Source: Wenzhouxiangella sp.
GTDB taxonomy: Bacteria > Pseudomonadota > Gammaproteobacteria > Xanthomonadales > Wenzhouxiangellaceae
NCBI GenBank assembly: GCA_007119095.1
Contig: SKQI01000200.1
Span: 1 to 16,500 of the forward strand
Length of the DNA: 16,500 nucleotides
Direction: 5' to 3'
In this document: positions 1 through 7,330 of the stretch, piece by piece
Position numbering within the stretch: the first letter of the stretch is position 1
Layout of the letters: every line of letters begins with the position of its first letter
The notes under the pieces: generated by a model
What the model saw: the letters and a program-made list of their open reading frames with translations, nothing else
Database searches by the model: none
Told to the model about the DNA's origin: nothing
Made by a program: the position numbers and the translations under genes

Positions 1-173
1 CGCAGGGCGCTGGAGCACAGCACCCATTCCGGCGTTGGCCGCTGGGCGGCCAGATAGCGGCCCATGCGCGGTGCGTCGCGCAAGCCGCGCTCGCCTAGCG
101 GGCGGTCATGGTCGGCCAGGCGCGGCTGGTCCCAGCTGGACTTGGCGTGGCGAAGCAGCCAGACGGTCTTCAT
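1..173 (-). CDS. SixA-like histidine phosphatase, N-terminal part (cut by window edge)
   Basis: Only the first 57 or so codons lie in the window. The protein opens MKTVWLLRHAKSSWD, with the RHxKSxW signature of the SixA branch of the histidine phosphatase (phosphoglycerate-mutase-like) superfamily. His9 would be the phospho-accepting catalytic residue. Downstream DRPLGERG is the usual second conserved stretch, and CSSALR near the edge matches the CSxAxR motif. SixA removes phosphate from phosphohistidine on HPt or phosphotransferase-system proteins in E. coli; the substrate here is unknown. The start ATG (173-171) overlaps the TGA of the upstream amidohydrolase as ATGA, so the two are probably translationally coupled. 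The family call is firm although the C-terminus is missing. Confidence 0.88.
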   Translation of the reverse strand, partial: MKTVWLLRHAKSSWDQPRLADHDRPLGERGLRDAPRMGRYLAAQRPTPEWVLCSSAL

Positions 174-1942
174 TGGTCGCGCCGGTAGCGGATCTGGCCG
201 TCAAGTATGGTCAGCTCGACCTGCAGGTTCGGCAGCGCTTCCTCCGACACCGTCAGCGGGTTATCCGACAACACCACCAGGTCGGCCAGCTTGCCGGCGC
301 TGATGCTGCCCAGCAGCTCTTCTTCAAAGACCGCGCGAGCGCAGTCCAGGGTGTAGGAACGCAGCGCCTCTTCGCGGGTCATCACCTGTTCTGGGAAGAA
401 CTGCTCGCCGTTAGCCATCAGCCGGGTGATCGACGCGGCCAGCGAGGCGATCGGCGAGAGCGGCTCCACCGGCGCATCGGTGCCGTTGCAAATGGTCGCG
501 CCGGCGTCAAGCAGCGAGCGCCAGACATAAGCTTTGCGCTTGGCTCGCTCTTCGCCCAGGCGCTGCGGCACCCAGGGCCCGTCCGAGGTGGCGTGGATGC
601 CCTGCATGGAGGCGATCACGCCGAGTTCGGCAAAGCGCGGTACCTCGTCAGGGTGCAGATTCTGGGCATGCTCGATGCGCCAGCGCAAATCGTCGTCGAG
701 CTGCTGGGTGAGCACGTTTTCATAAACGTCCAGCGCTTCGCGATTGCCGCGGTCGCCGATCGCGTGCGTATTGAGCTGGAAGCCGTGGGCGACGGCCAGA
801 CGGGCCGTTTCAGCCAGTTCATTGGGCGGGGTCTGCGGCAGACCTGAGGTTTCGGGCTTGTCGGCATAGGGGCGCAGCAACCAGGCCCCGTGCGTGCCCA
901 GGGCACCGTCGATCTGGCGCTTGATGGCGCGTACGGTCAGGAAATTATTGGCGTGGCCGACAAGGCGATAGTCCTGCAGCAGCCGGTTCATGTCGGCATT
1001 GGTTTCGCCACGCACGGCCACGTGCAGGCGAACCGGCAGCTCGCCGGCCTCGGCGATGGCGCGCAGCCGATCGATCTCGGCAAAGCTGGAGCCCTGATCG
1101 TGGAACGAGGTAATGCCGTGCCTCAGGGCCTCTTCTCCGGCCAACGCAACCTGGCGTTCGAACAGGGCCTGGCGTTCGTCCTCATCCAAGTCTTCTTCAG
1201 CCCGGGCCATGGCCTGGCGAACAGGCGTCTGTGCGGCCTGGCGCAGGAAGCCGGTCGGCTCGCCGTCGCCGTCGCGGACAATGGTGCCGCCGGTGGGGTC
1301 AGGGGTGTCGGCATCGATGCCGGCCGCTTCCAGGGCGCGGGCATTGGCAAAGCTGGCATGGCCCGAGGCATGAATCAGAACGACCGGGTTGTTGGGACTG
1401 ACTTCACTCAAGGCGGCATGAGCCGGGACGCCGTCGAACAGCTCGGCATCAGTGTCTCCCCAGCGTTCCTGATGCCAGCCGCGGCCGCTGATCCAGTTTC
1501 CGGGTTCGGCGTCTTCGGCGCCAGCAGCCACTTTTTCGACGATTTGATCGAAGCTGGTGGTCTCGGTCAGATCCAGAATCATCTTCGCCTGGCCCAGGCC
1601 CAGGAAATGACCGTGGCCCTCAATGAAACCGGGCAGCAGGGTGCGCCCGTCCAGGTCGATCTGCTCGGTGAGCGAGCCGATCAGGTCTTCGATCTGGGCA
1701 CGGTCGCCGACGGCGAAAATGCGATTGTCGCTGACCGCAACGGCCTCGACTTCCGGGTTATCCGGGTCCATGGTGATGATGGTGCCACCGAAGAACACCA
1801 TGTCAGCGGCGATGGCGGGCTCTGGCGCGCGCTCAGGCTCGGGCGGCGGCGCAGGCTCCGACTCGGGCTCGGTGCAGGCGCTCAGGGCCAGCATGGCCAG
1901 GAGCAGGGATACGGTAAGGCAGGTGGAACGAATCATTGGCAT
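170..1942 (-). CDS. Lipoprotein amidohydrolase, YtcJ-like (amidohydrolase 3 family)
   Basis: A 590-residue metal-dependent hydrolase that probably opens an amide or related bond in the periplasm; the substrate is unknown. The N-terminus is a lipoprotein signal peptide with lipobox LSAC (Cys23), followed by a Pro/Glu-rich linker of about 20 residues. The amidohydrolase fold follows: HGH metal ligands at His110/His112 in LPGFIEGHGH, IKRQIDGALGT around 340-350 (Lys341 may be the bridging lysine), NTHAIGD with His393, RIEHAQ with His425, and GTDAPVEP with Asp489. KLADLVVLSDNPL near the end is the typical closing beta-sandwich. Length matches YtcJ-type enzymes (about 550-600). A second start at Met3 (1936) gives an equally good signal peptide; neither has a clear Shine-Dalgarno. 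It is the first gene of a pair with the SixA-like phosphatase. Confidence 0.9.
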   Translation of the reverse strand: MPMIRSTCLTVSLLLAMLALSACTEPESEPAPPPEPERAPEPAIAADMVFFGGTIITMDPDNPEVEAVAVSDNRIFAVGDRAQIEDLIGSLTEQIDLDGRTLLPGFIEGHGHFLGLGQAKMILDLTETTSFDQIVEKVAAGAEDAEPGNWISGRGWHQERWGDTDAELFDGVPAHAALSEVSPNNPVVLIHASGHASFANARALEAAGIDADTPDPTGGTIVRDGDGEPTGFLRQAAQTPVRQAMARAEEDLDEDERQALFERQVALAGEEALRHGITSFHDQGSSFAEIDRLRAIAEAGELPVRLHVAVRGETNADMNRLLQDYRLVGHANNFLTVRAIKRQIDGALGTHGAWLLRPYADKPETSGLPQTPPNELAETARLAVAHGFQLNTHAIGDRGNREALDVYENVLTQQLDDDLRWRIEHAQNLHPDEVPRFAELGVIASMQGIHATSDGPWVPQRLGEERAKRKAYVWRSLLDAGATICNGTDAPVEPLSPIASLAASITRLMANGEQFFPEQVMTREEALRSYTLDCARAVFEEELLGSISAGKLADLVVLSDNPLTVSEEALPNLQVELTILDGQIRYRRDQ

Positions 1943-1993
1943 GATATTTCAGTGGCGGTGAACCGTTATTCTAGCGCTTGACGATTCAAGGGC
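1943..1993. promoter_or_regulatory. Short divergent promoter region with overlapping -10-like elements
   Basis: These 51 bases separate the amidohydrolase (minus) and DUF4112 (plus) genes. At 1967-1973 the sequence TATTCTA reads as TATTCT on the plus strand and TAGAAT on the minus strand, so two -10-like hexamers overlap. I do not see convincing -35 hexamers at 17 bases for either. This is a weak prediction made by eye. Confidence 0.25.
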
Positions 1994-2320
1994 ATGACCG
2001 TGAGCAAAAGCGACCCCGAGTTCCAGGCCCAAGTGTTGAAGCGTCTGGATCGTTTCAGCTACTGGACCGACAGCAACTTCAGGGTTCCGTTTACCCGGTT
2101 TCGCTTTGGGTTAAGCCCCGTGATCGGGCTCGTGCCGGTGATTGGCGATGCCTTTGATGCCATCTACAAAGCCAATACTCGCAATACCGAGTTGCTGCGC
2201 GGCTGGTTGCATGAGCAGCTGGACGAGCTGCCGAAAAAGCGCTTTCCCTGGTGGACCCTGGTCTGGCTGTCAGCGCTGTTGGCCCTGCTGGTGGGCCTGA
2301 TCATCCTTATGGTGCTGTAG
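1994..2320 (+). CDS. DUF4112 domain membrane protein
   Basis: A 108-residue protein of the DUF4112 family, whose function is unknown. The family core is visible at residues 20-72: RFGLSPVIGLVPVIGDAFDA, then an Asn/Arg-containing helix, NTRNTELLRG. One strong transmembrane helix lies at about 86-107. The ATG at 1994 sits immediately behind AAGGG (1988-1992), which is too close for good initiation. The in-frame GTG at 2000 has the same AAGGG at 7 bases and may be the true start (106 residues). Its 3' end overlaps the convergent L,D-transpeptidase gene by 14 bases. Confidence 0.85.
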   Translation: MTVSKSDPEFQAQVLKRLDRFSYWTDSNFRVPFTRFRFGLSPVIGLVPVIGDAFDAIYKANTRNTELLRGWLHEQLDELPKKRFPWWTLVWLSALLALLVGLIILMVL

Positions 2321-3140
2321 GACCGGCCCAGGGGGCGGTCTGATCGGCGATAAGGCTGGGCCTGGCTGGTTCGGTTTTTTGGAATTCCGCCAGGGCCTGC
2401 TCAATATCCAGGTACAGATCGCCGACCCAGTCGGGCAGGCCGCGCGGTGCGACCAGCGGCTGCCGGCGACCGTCGTACGGGCTGAGGATGACGTCGATGC
2501 TTTCCTCAGGCACTTTTGCCGCGAGGACGAACAGGGACTCGATGGCCGGATCGCCAATGGCCAGGCAGCCCTCGGAATAGTCCGAGCCGTGGATGAAGAT
2601 GTTGTCGCCCAGGTCATAGCGGCCATCGTGCCTGCCCATCATCCGATCAAATTCATTCGGATAGTTGATCCGCATCGACAAATGGAAACGGCTGTTGGGG
2701 TTGAAGGCATCGACCCGGTAGATGCCTTCGGGCACCTGGTGGTCACCGCGGCGGCGCTTGGGGCCAGGCAGGCCGGAGGCATCGAGTACCTCGAAGCTGC
2801 GCAGAAACTGGGTGCCTGATTGGGTTCTGGTCCAGACTTCCAGCCGCCGCTCTGCTTTTAGCCCGATCAGGGTCAGGTTGGTGGGCGGGTAGGCCAGGCC
2901 CAGCTCTTGGAACTGCTGCTGCCAGTCAGGACTGATTTTCGGGCCGTAGCTAGCGAGCACCTGGCGCACGGTTCTGGCCTGGCTGGGCTGAGCGGACTGC
3001 AGGGGCGCGGCGGTCGGGGCATCGGGCCAGTTGGTATCGTGCAGGAAGTCGGCCGATGCGAAACCTGCCACCATGAGCATGATGAGTGCAGATATGGCCA
3101 GGGCGATGGCTCGCATGGCTGGATTGGTTTCACGGCGCAT
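2307..3140 (-). CDS. L,D-transpeptidase catalytic domain protein (YkuD/YafK type)
   Basis: A periplasmic enzyme of the L,D-transpeptidase (YkuD) fold, which forms or edits bonds at meso-diaminopimelate in peptidoglycan or acts as an amidase on lipoprotein cross-links. From the start at 3140 it has 277 residues. A signal peptide lies at about 9-30, ending FASA. The catalytic motif HGSDYSEGCLAIGD is at 184-197 with nucleophile Cys192 and His184. The GCLAIGD form is typical of the YafK-like branch rather than classical GCIRM enzymes. VPEGIYRV upstream is the usual substrate-cleft strand. The open frame extends to 3194, but that stretch is Pro-rich and precedes the signal peptide, so I reject it; Met at 3116 is the other good start. 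No strong ribosome site is visible for either. Confidence 0.88.
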   Translation of the reverse strand: MRRETNPAMRAIALAISALIMLMVAGFASADFLHDTNWPDAPTAAPLQSAQPSQARTVRQVLASYGPKISPDWQQQFQELGLAYPPTNLTLIGLKAERRLEVWTRTQSGTQFLRSFEVLDASGLPGPKRRRGDHQVPEGIYRVDAFNPNSRFHLSMRINYPNEFDRMMGRHDGRYDLGDNIFIHGSDYSEGCLAIGDPAIESLFVLAAKVPEESIDVILSPYDGRRQPLVAPRGLPDWVGDLYLDIEQALAEFQKTEPARPSLIADQTAPWAGPTAP

Positions 3141-3280
3141 ATTGATTGGCAAGCTTACTGCATCAGGTGTTGGGGTGTGGGGCTTCGACGGCACGTTGGT
3201 TCGGACTCAGGCGAGGGTGGTTGGCCTGATCACCTCGGAAATCGGGCTACACTCATGGCATTGGACAGGGAATGGCAGAG

Positions 3281-4147
3281 ATGAACCAGAACCCGGAAAA
3301 ATCCTCCAGCACGAATGCGGCGCGAAATCGACGGCGTGGCCTTTGGGTGACCTTGAGCCTGGCTGCTTTCACACTGCTGGCCCTGCTGGGCGCGCTGCTC
3401 TGGCGCGGGGGCGCTTCGCTGGGCTTCGTGGTCGCCTTCGTGGTGCTGCTGCCGGTTAGCCTGGCGTCGGCGATGGTGCAGTGGTGGCCGCTGGGGCGGG
3501 ATGCCCGCGCGAGCTGCCGCAAGGTCTGGGTCCGTCATGCCATTGTCGCGCTTGGCGTTTCGCTGGGTCTTTGTGCTGCCCTGACCCTGGTGCTGGGCGT
3601 GGCCTGGTCGGGGAGCCGGGTCGGCAATATGCTGCTGGTTTCCGGCGTCGCCCTGCTACCGCCGGCAGCCCTGGTCGGTTTGCTTGCTGCGATTGGTTTT
3701 CGCGCCCGCGAGCCGGAAGCATTGCTGGCCAAGGGCGAGCGCGCCGAGATCTCACTTTCCGCGCACTGGACGGTTTTTGTCCTGCCGCTGCTGCTGATTG
3801 CCGCGGCGCTTGCTCTGGCCCTGGGACCATTCGGTACGCCGGGCCTGGCCACGGCCGCGGCGTTGTACCTTATCGGGCTGCCGGGCACGGCCGGGCAGGC
3901 CCTTGCCCGGTTTATCCACTCTGGGGCTGTGCTGGGTGAGCGGCGTTTGTACTTGAGCTACGGCTTGTTCTGGCAGAAAACTGCCCGCCTGGACAGGAGC
4001 AAGATTCAGGCAGTCGGGGTCAAGCGAAACGCCTGGACCCGGCTGCTGGGTCAGGGGAAGCTGAGTGTGGTGGATGATCGCGGTGAGTCAATTGTCGTGC
4101 CCGGCCTGCGCAGGCCTTACCGACTGGCTCGCCGGTTCGATGCCTGA
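3281..4147 (+). CDS. Polytopic membrane protein with C-terminal bacterial PH domain
   Basis: A 288-residue inner-membrane protein of unknown function. About six hydrophobic segments are visible (roughly 21-41, 46-67, 86-109, 115-139, 160-182 and 185-205). A cytosolic bacterial PH-like domain (bPH2, YdbT/YvbH class) follows at 215-285. It is recognised from GERRLYLSYGLFWQKTARL, then RSKIQAVGVKRN, LLGQGKLSV and GESIVVPGL, the pattern in which a lineage variant of R-I-x-x-V leads into G-x-G-x-L. I chose ATG 3281 because AGGGA (3267-3271) lies 9 bases upstream; ATG 3272 is in frame but abuts that site. The last 60 bases overlap the convergent Sir2 gene, so the tail GLRRPYRLARRFDA is encoded opposite the sirtuin C-terminus. 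Confidence 0.75.
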   Translation: MNQNPEKSSSTNAARNRRRGLWVTLSLAAFTLLALLGALLWRGGASLGFVVAFVVLLPVSLASAMVQWWPLGRDARASCRKVWVRHAIVALGVSLGLCAALTLVLGVAWSGSRVGNMLLVSGVALLPPAALVGLLAAIGFRAREPEALLAKGERAEISLSAHWTVFVLPLLLIAAALALALGPFGTPGLATAAALYLIGLPGTAGQALARFIHSGAVLGERRLYLSYGLFWQKTARLDRSKIQAVGVKRNAWTRLLGQGKLSVVDDRGESIVVPGLRRPYRLARRFDA

Positions 4148-5029
4148 AAGCAAGACTTCGACTGCATCTGACAGCAATTGTACGCAGTCACCACCTAGCT
4201 TGAAATCGAGCAGATCGTCGGCGCGGGTGCGGCCATCATTGATCGCGGCCACTGGCAGTCCCAGCTTCCGGGCCTGGCGCACGATCCGGTAGCCGGACAT
4301 GACGACCAGAGATGAACCGATAACCAACACCGCGTCGCTGGACTCGATCGCCTGATTGACGGCCTGCAGGCGAGGGCCAGGCACGGTCTCGCCAAAAAAC
4401 ACCACGTCGGGCTTCAATGCACCACCGCAGGCTTCGCATGCAGCCACCTTGAATCCGGGGTAGGCGCTGGCATCCAGCTCGGCATCGCCATCAGGGTTGT
4501 AACCCAGCACTTCCGGCTGCCAATCGGGGTTCAGGTTTTCCATTCGGCGCTGCAGCAGGTCGCGTTCCAGGGCCAGTCCGCAGGCCTGGCAACTGACTGC
4601 AGCCAGTCTTCCGTGCAGTTCGATGACCCGCTTTGAACCCGCCGCCCGATGCAGACCATCGACGTTCTGGGTGATCAAGTGATGGATGCGTCCGGCCTGC
4701 TCCAATCGCGCCAGGGCACGATGGGCAGCATTCGGGTTGGCCTGCTGCATCAGCTGCCAACCGAAAAAACTGCGCGCCCAGTAGCGCCGACGAGTGATCT
4801 CGCAACGCATGAAATCCTGGAAAAGAATGGGGTCGCGCCGGAGCCACTGACCGCTGGCGTCTCGGTAGGCGGGTATGCCGGATCGGGTACTCAGCCCCGC
4901 CCCGCTCAGTACCAGCAGGCGCCGATGGCGATCAATGAAATCGATCAGATTTTCGAGTGTTCCGACTGGCGCGTCGTCATGGCGCGAAACGTCCAGGGTG
5001 GGAATTCGGATCAGGCGTGCTGCTGGCAT
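4088..5029 (-). CDS. Sir2-family NAD-dependent protein deacylase (sirtuin)
   Basis: A 313-residue cytosolic sirtuin that removes acetyl or other acyl groups from lysine using NAD+, releasing nicotinamide and O-acyl-ADP-ribose. The motifs are complete: GAGLSTRSGIPAYRD at 43-57, ITQNVDGLH at 119-127, catalytic His139 in ELHGR, zinc ligands Cys147/Cys150 and Cys198/Cys201, KPDVVFFGE at 206-214, VIGSSLVV at 236-243 and AAIND at 261-265. The form resembles class II (SIRT4-like) bacterial sirtuins more than short CobB. Residues 1-30 are an N-terminal extension before the Rossmann core. It lies 44 bases behind the DUF4190 gene and is probably the last gene of a four-gene operon that includes a SET methyltransferase. 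Its final 60 bases overlap the convergent PH-domain gene. Confidence 0.93.
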   Translation of the reverse strand: MPAARLIRIPTLDVSRHDDAPVGTLENLIDFIDRHRRLLVLSGAGLSTRSGIPAYRDASGQWLRRDPILFQDFMRCEITRRRYWARSFFGWQLMQQANPNAAHRALARLEQAGRIHHLITQNVDGLHRAAGSKRVIELHGRLAAVSCQACGLALERDLLQRRMENLNPDWQPEVLGYNPDGDAELDASAYPGFKVAACEACGGALKPDVVFFGETVPGPRLQAVNQAIESSDAVLVIGSSLVVMSGYRIVRQARKLGLPVAAINDGRTRADDLLDFKLGGDCVQLLSDAVEVLLSGIEPASQSVRPAQAGHDN

Positions 5030-5073
5030 CCAGGCAGTGTAGTCCCTGGTTCGTCAAGACTATCGATAATCCG

Positions 5074-5346
5074 TTAACTGGCCAGAAAGGCCAGGATGCC
5101 GAAGCCGAAAATGATCATCAATACGGCGAGGAATCCGAGCAGCAGGCCCAGGTAGCCCAGCACCAGGCCGGCAATGGCCAGGCCATCACCCTGCAGGCCG
5201 CCATGCGACTGCCGGATTTCGCTGCGACCCAGATGACCGGTAATGATGGCCACGATATTGCCGATGAACGGCATCAGCGTCCATCCCAGAATGCCAAAGC
5301 ACAGGCTGACAATTGCCAAGGTGCTGGTTTGTGGTGGTTGATCCAT
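5074..5346 (-). CDS. Small DUF4190-type membrane protein
   Basis: A 90-residue hydrophobic protein of the DUF4190 type, function unknown. It has two membrane segments (about 8-36 and 54-88) separated by a short loop, GRSEIRQSHGG. The pattern AIVSLCFGILGW, then GHLGRSEI and GDGLAIAGLVLGYLG, is the family signature: two similar halves with Gly-rich helices and a conserved GxA/G-x-I-x-S loop. The start at 5346 is fixed by AAGAGGAG 8 bases upstream; the open frame continues 12 codons further but without support. It sits 42 bases behind the SET gene and 44 bases ahead of the sirtuin gene in the same direction, so co-transcription is likely. Confidence 0.82.
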   Translation of the reverse strand: MDQPPQTSTLAIVSLCFGILGWTLMPFIGNIVAIITGHLGRSEIRQSHGGLQGDGLAIAGLVLGYLGLLLGFLAVLMIIFGFGILAFLAS

Positions 5347-5388
5347 TGTTCTGACTCCTCTTGCTGGCGCAGGTGGCGCCAAAACGGT

Positions 5389-5724
5389 TCATTCCTCTTC
5401 GTCCCAGCCATAGTCGAAGGTGATTTCTTCGTCGGCGGCGATAGCCCTTAGCGCGTACAGGTCAGTACCCCACCAGTCTGCATTGGGCTCGGTAGCATGG
5501 TTGAGAAAGCGCATTTCGTTGTTGCCGTTGATGCCTTCCCAACGCTGGCTGTCCTCGTTCCAGATCCAGAGCACATGCATGCCATCGCGTTGGGTGCTCG
5601 GTCCCTCATAAGTGCCGATGTAGTCATCCTTGGCGATCGGTTGACGAGCAAACAGTCCGCGCCCGTGAATGGGCGACTCGGAGACGTAGACAAGAGGGTT
5701 GTCGTTGTAACGGCGTCGGCTCAT
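5389..5724 (-). CDS. SET-domain protein-lysine methyltransferase
   Basis: A 111-residue protein that is essentially a bare SET domain, expected to transfer methyl from S-adenosylmethionine to a protein lysine. Visible motifs are SPIHGRGLFA at 17-26 (cofactor-binding), RFLNHATEPNA at 72-82 (the pseudoknot motif NHxxxPN) and EITFDYGW at 100-107 with catalytic-site Tyr105. A cysteine-rich post-SET segment is absent, which is normal for short bacterial SET proteins. The ATG (5724-5722) overlaps the TGA of the preceding 358-residue protein as ATGA, so translation of the two is coupled. That makes the neighbour a candidate substrate or partner (inference). The acidic end, WDEEE, closes the protein. 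The domain call is firm and the substrate is unknown. Confidence 0.92.
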   Translation of the reverse strand: MSRRRYNDNPLVYVSESPIHGRGLFARQPIAKDDYIGTYEGPSTQRDGMHVLWIWNEDSQRWEGINGNNEMRFLNHATEPNADWWGTDLYALRAIAADEEITFDYGWDEEE

Positions 5725-6797
5725 GCGGCAGGCAGCAACTTGTTGGTCGAAGGATCGTAACAGATTCCCTGATCGCTGCGCTTTCTCGGCAAACTGCGCA
5801 TGGCCAGGTCGTCGCGCACGCTGGCAATGGCTTGCCCGTTCAGCGGATAAAGATTGACCTGGTGGCCGTCATCAACCAGGGTCCAGGCGACCAGGCCGCA
5901 GTCGTTGTGGAGGTGTTCGGTCAGGCTATCCCTGTGCGAACAGGGGCCACAGGCTTCGATCAGGCAGTGGAGCCGCTGGTCGTGGACCAGGCTGGATTCG
6001 ATGTCCCGCCGGACACCGTGATTGTCAGCAAGCGCACTCAATGAACGGAACGCCCTTGTCCACAGGGCATAGGCATCTGGGTTACCCCCGTGCTGTTCAA
6101 AGCTGGCGAAATGAATGATCACTGTTTGTGAATCTGCCTGCCAGCGCGCTGTCAAGCCGCCAGGCAGTTCGAAGTCCCGGTTGCTGCCTTCGTCAGTCAA
6201 TGCGTGTTCAACGACGGGCCAGAAGGCGCCGAGCCCGGCCGTATCCATCTGGACGTGCTGCAGTGCAATCAGATCAGTGGCGGTCAATAGCTGGGCGTGG
6301 GCGCTAGTCCAGCCGGTTGCTTGGGTCAGGCAGGCACGGGCCGGTGGATGCACGCCACCTTGCTCGAATAGCTTGTCTTCGAGGGAATCAACAATAGCCT
6401 GCGCCGTTTCCAGGGGCAGGGCCAGTAGTATTGGCATGATCAGGAATGAGCCGTCCGGTTTTCTGTCTGGTGGCCGCAGCCTGGCATCGGGCAGTTTGCC
6501 CTGGAAGGCGCCAATGGCCAGCAGGTTCCCCGCCACGCCGTGCTGCCGCATGACTGGTGCCGAGAGGTCAATCAGCGCCTGCCAACTTGATAGTCCGGGT
6601 TGTAACGCTTCAGCAGGCTCGAGCAGTGTGCCTCCAACCACCAGCAGGCCCTGACTGACAGCGGGTTCTATCCTGGCAAGATCAGCTGCGAGATTGGCAG
6701 CCATCTGCTCACAATGGGCTTTCTCAAGAACGCGGTGTCCTGATTCCGACGGATTGACTTCGATGCCCACGGCCAGGCGTATATGATGGATTTCCAT
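5721..6797 (-). CDS. Unrecognised 358-residue protein with Cys/His cluster, coupled to SET gene
   Basis: I do not recognise this family. The protein is soluble, with no signal peptide or membrane segment. Its C-terminal third carries a Cys/His cluster that could bind zinc or iron: His277-Cys278, Cys283-x2-Cys286, His288, His295, His297 and Cys300, plus Cys346 near the tail. The N-terminus, MEIHHIRLAVGIEVNP, and a segment GGVHPPARACLTQATGW (147-163) look enzyme-like but match nothing I know. The tail SLPRKRSDQG is basic, followed by CYDPSTNK. ATG at 6797 is chosen; an in-frame TTG at 6809 would add four residues. Neither has a Shine-Dalgarno. Its stop overlaps the SET-gene start (ATGA), and it heads the run of four minus-strand genes that ends with the sirtuin. 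Confidence 0.7.
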   Translation of the reverse strand: MEIHHIRLAVGIEVNPSESGHRVLEKAHCEQMAANLAADLARIEPAVSQGLLVVGGTLLEPAEALQPGLSSWQALIDLSAPVMRQHGVAGNLLAIGAFQGKLPDARLRPPDRKPDGSFLIMPILLALPLETAQAIVDSLEDKLFEQGGVHPPARACLTQATGWTSAHAQLLTATDLIALQHVQMDTAGLGAFWPVVEHALTDEGSNRDFELPGGLTARWQADSQTVIIHFASFEQHGGNPDAYALWTRAFRSLSALADNHGVRRDIESSLVHDQRLHCLIEACGPCSHRDSLTEHLHNDCGLVAWTLVDDGHQVNLYPLNGQAIASVRDDLAMRSLPRKRSDQGICYDPSTNKLLPAA

Positions 6798-6838
6798 AAG
6801 CTGTTTCAAAGAATAAGAAAATGACGGGAGTGCATGAC

Positions 6839-7330
6839 ATGGCGGGCTCCGGTATCAATCAGGCGATTCACTGGGCAATTCGAGCCTGGCCTGAGCTGGA
6901 TAGCGAAACACTGTACTCAGTACTCGCGGCTCGCGCCGCAGTCTTCGTTGTTGAGCAGAACTGCCCCTATCAGGATCTCGATGGTCTCGACCCAGCGGGT
7001 ATTCATATCATCGCAAGCGCGGATGATGGCGCTGTACTTGCCTACGGTCGCCTGTTGCCCGCCGGCGTTCGGTTCCGTGAGCCGTCGATCGGCCGGGTGT
7101 TGACGACATCGAGGGGTCGAGGCAAAGGTCTGGGGAAGGTGCTCATGCAGCGCTGCCTGGAACAGGCCAGGCAGCGATTCCGTGATCAGCCGATACGAAT
7201 TTCGGCGCAACAGTATCTGGAGCGGTTCTACCAGGATCTGGGGTTTGTCACCGTCAGTGATCCGTACGACGAAGATGGTATACCGCACATTGAGATGCTG
7301 GCCGTTGAATCAGAACAGCGAAAACGGTGA
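6839..7330 (+). CDS. elaA: ElaA-family GNAT N-acetyltransferase
   Basis: A 163-residue acetyl-CoA-dependent acetyltransferase of the GNAT fold, ElaA branch; the physiological acceptor is not established. The ElaA signature VFVVEQNCPYQDLDGLD is at 35-51. Motif A with the acetyl-CoA pyrophosphate loop is RVLTTSRGRGKGLGKVLM at 86-103. The typical C-terminal FYQDLGF (130-136) and YDEDGIPHIEM (143-153) follow. Length is close to E. coli ElaA (about 150). The start at 6839 has ACGGGAG 8 bases upstream; ATG 6821 is in frame but lacks a site. The gene diverges from the unknown-SET-DUF4190-Sir2 run with only 41 bases between start codons, and its end overlaps the DUF1232 gene by 21 bases. Confidence 0.92.
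   Translation: MAGSGINQAIHWAIRAWPELDSETLYSVLAARAAVFVVEQNCPYQDLDGLDPAGIHIIASADDGAVLAYGRLLPAGVRFREPSIGRVLTTSRGRGKGLGKVLMQRCLEQARQRFRDQPIRISAQQYLERFYQDLGFVTVSDPYDEDGIPHIEMLAVESEQRKR

Noticed and set aside
890..1981. Long plus-strand open frame (363 codons) and others at 35-847
   Set aside because: They lie antisense to the amidohydrolase, whose motifs and lipobox are unambiguous; high-GC coding DNA produces such shadow frames.
3141..3194. Extension of the L,D-transpeptidase to 3194
   Set aside because: It would put 18 Pro-rich residues before the signal-peptide region.
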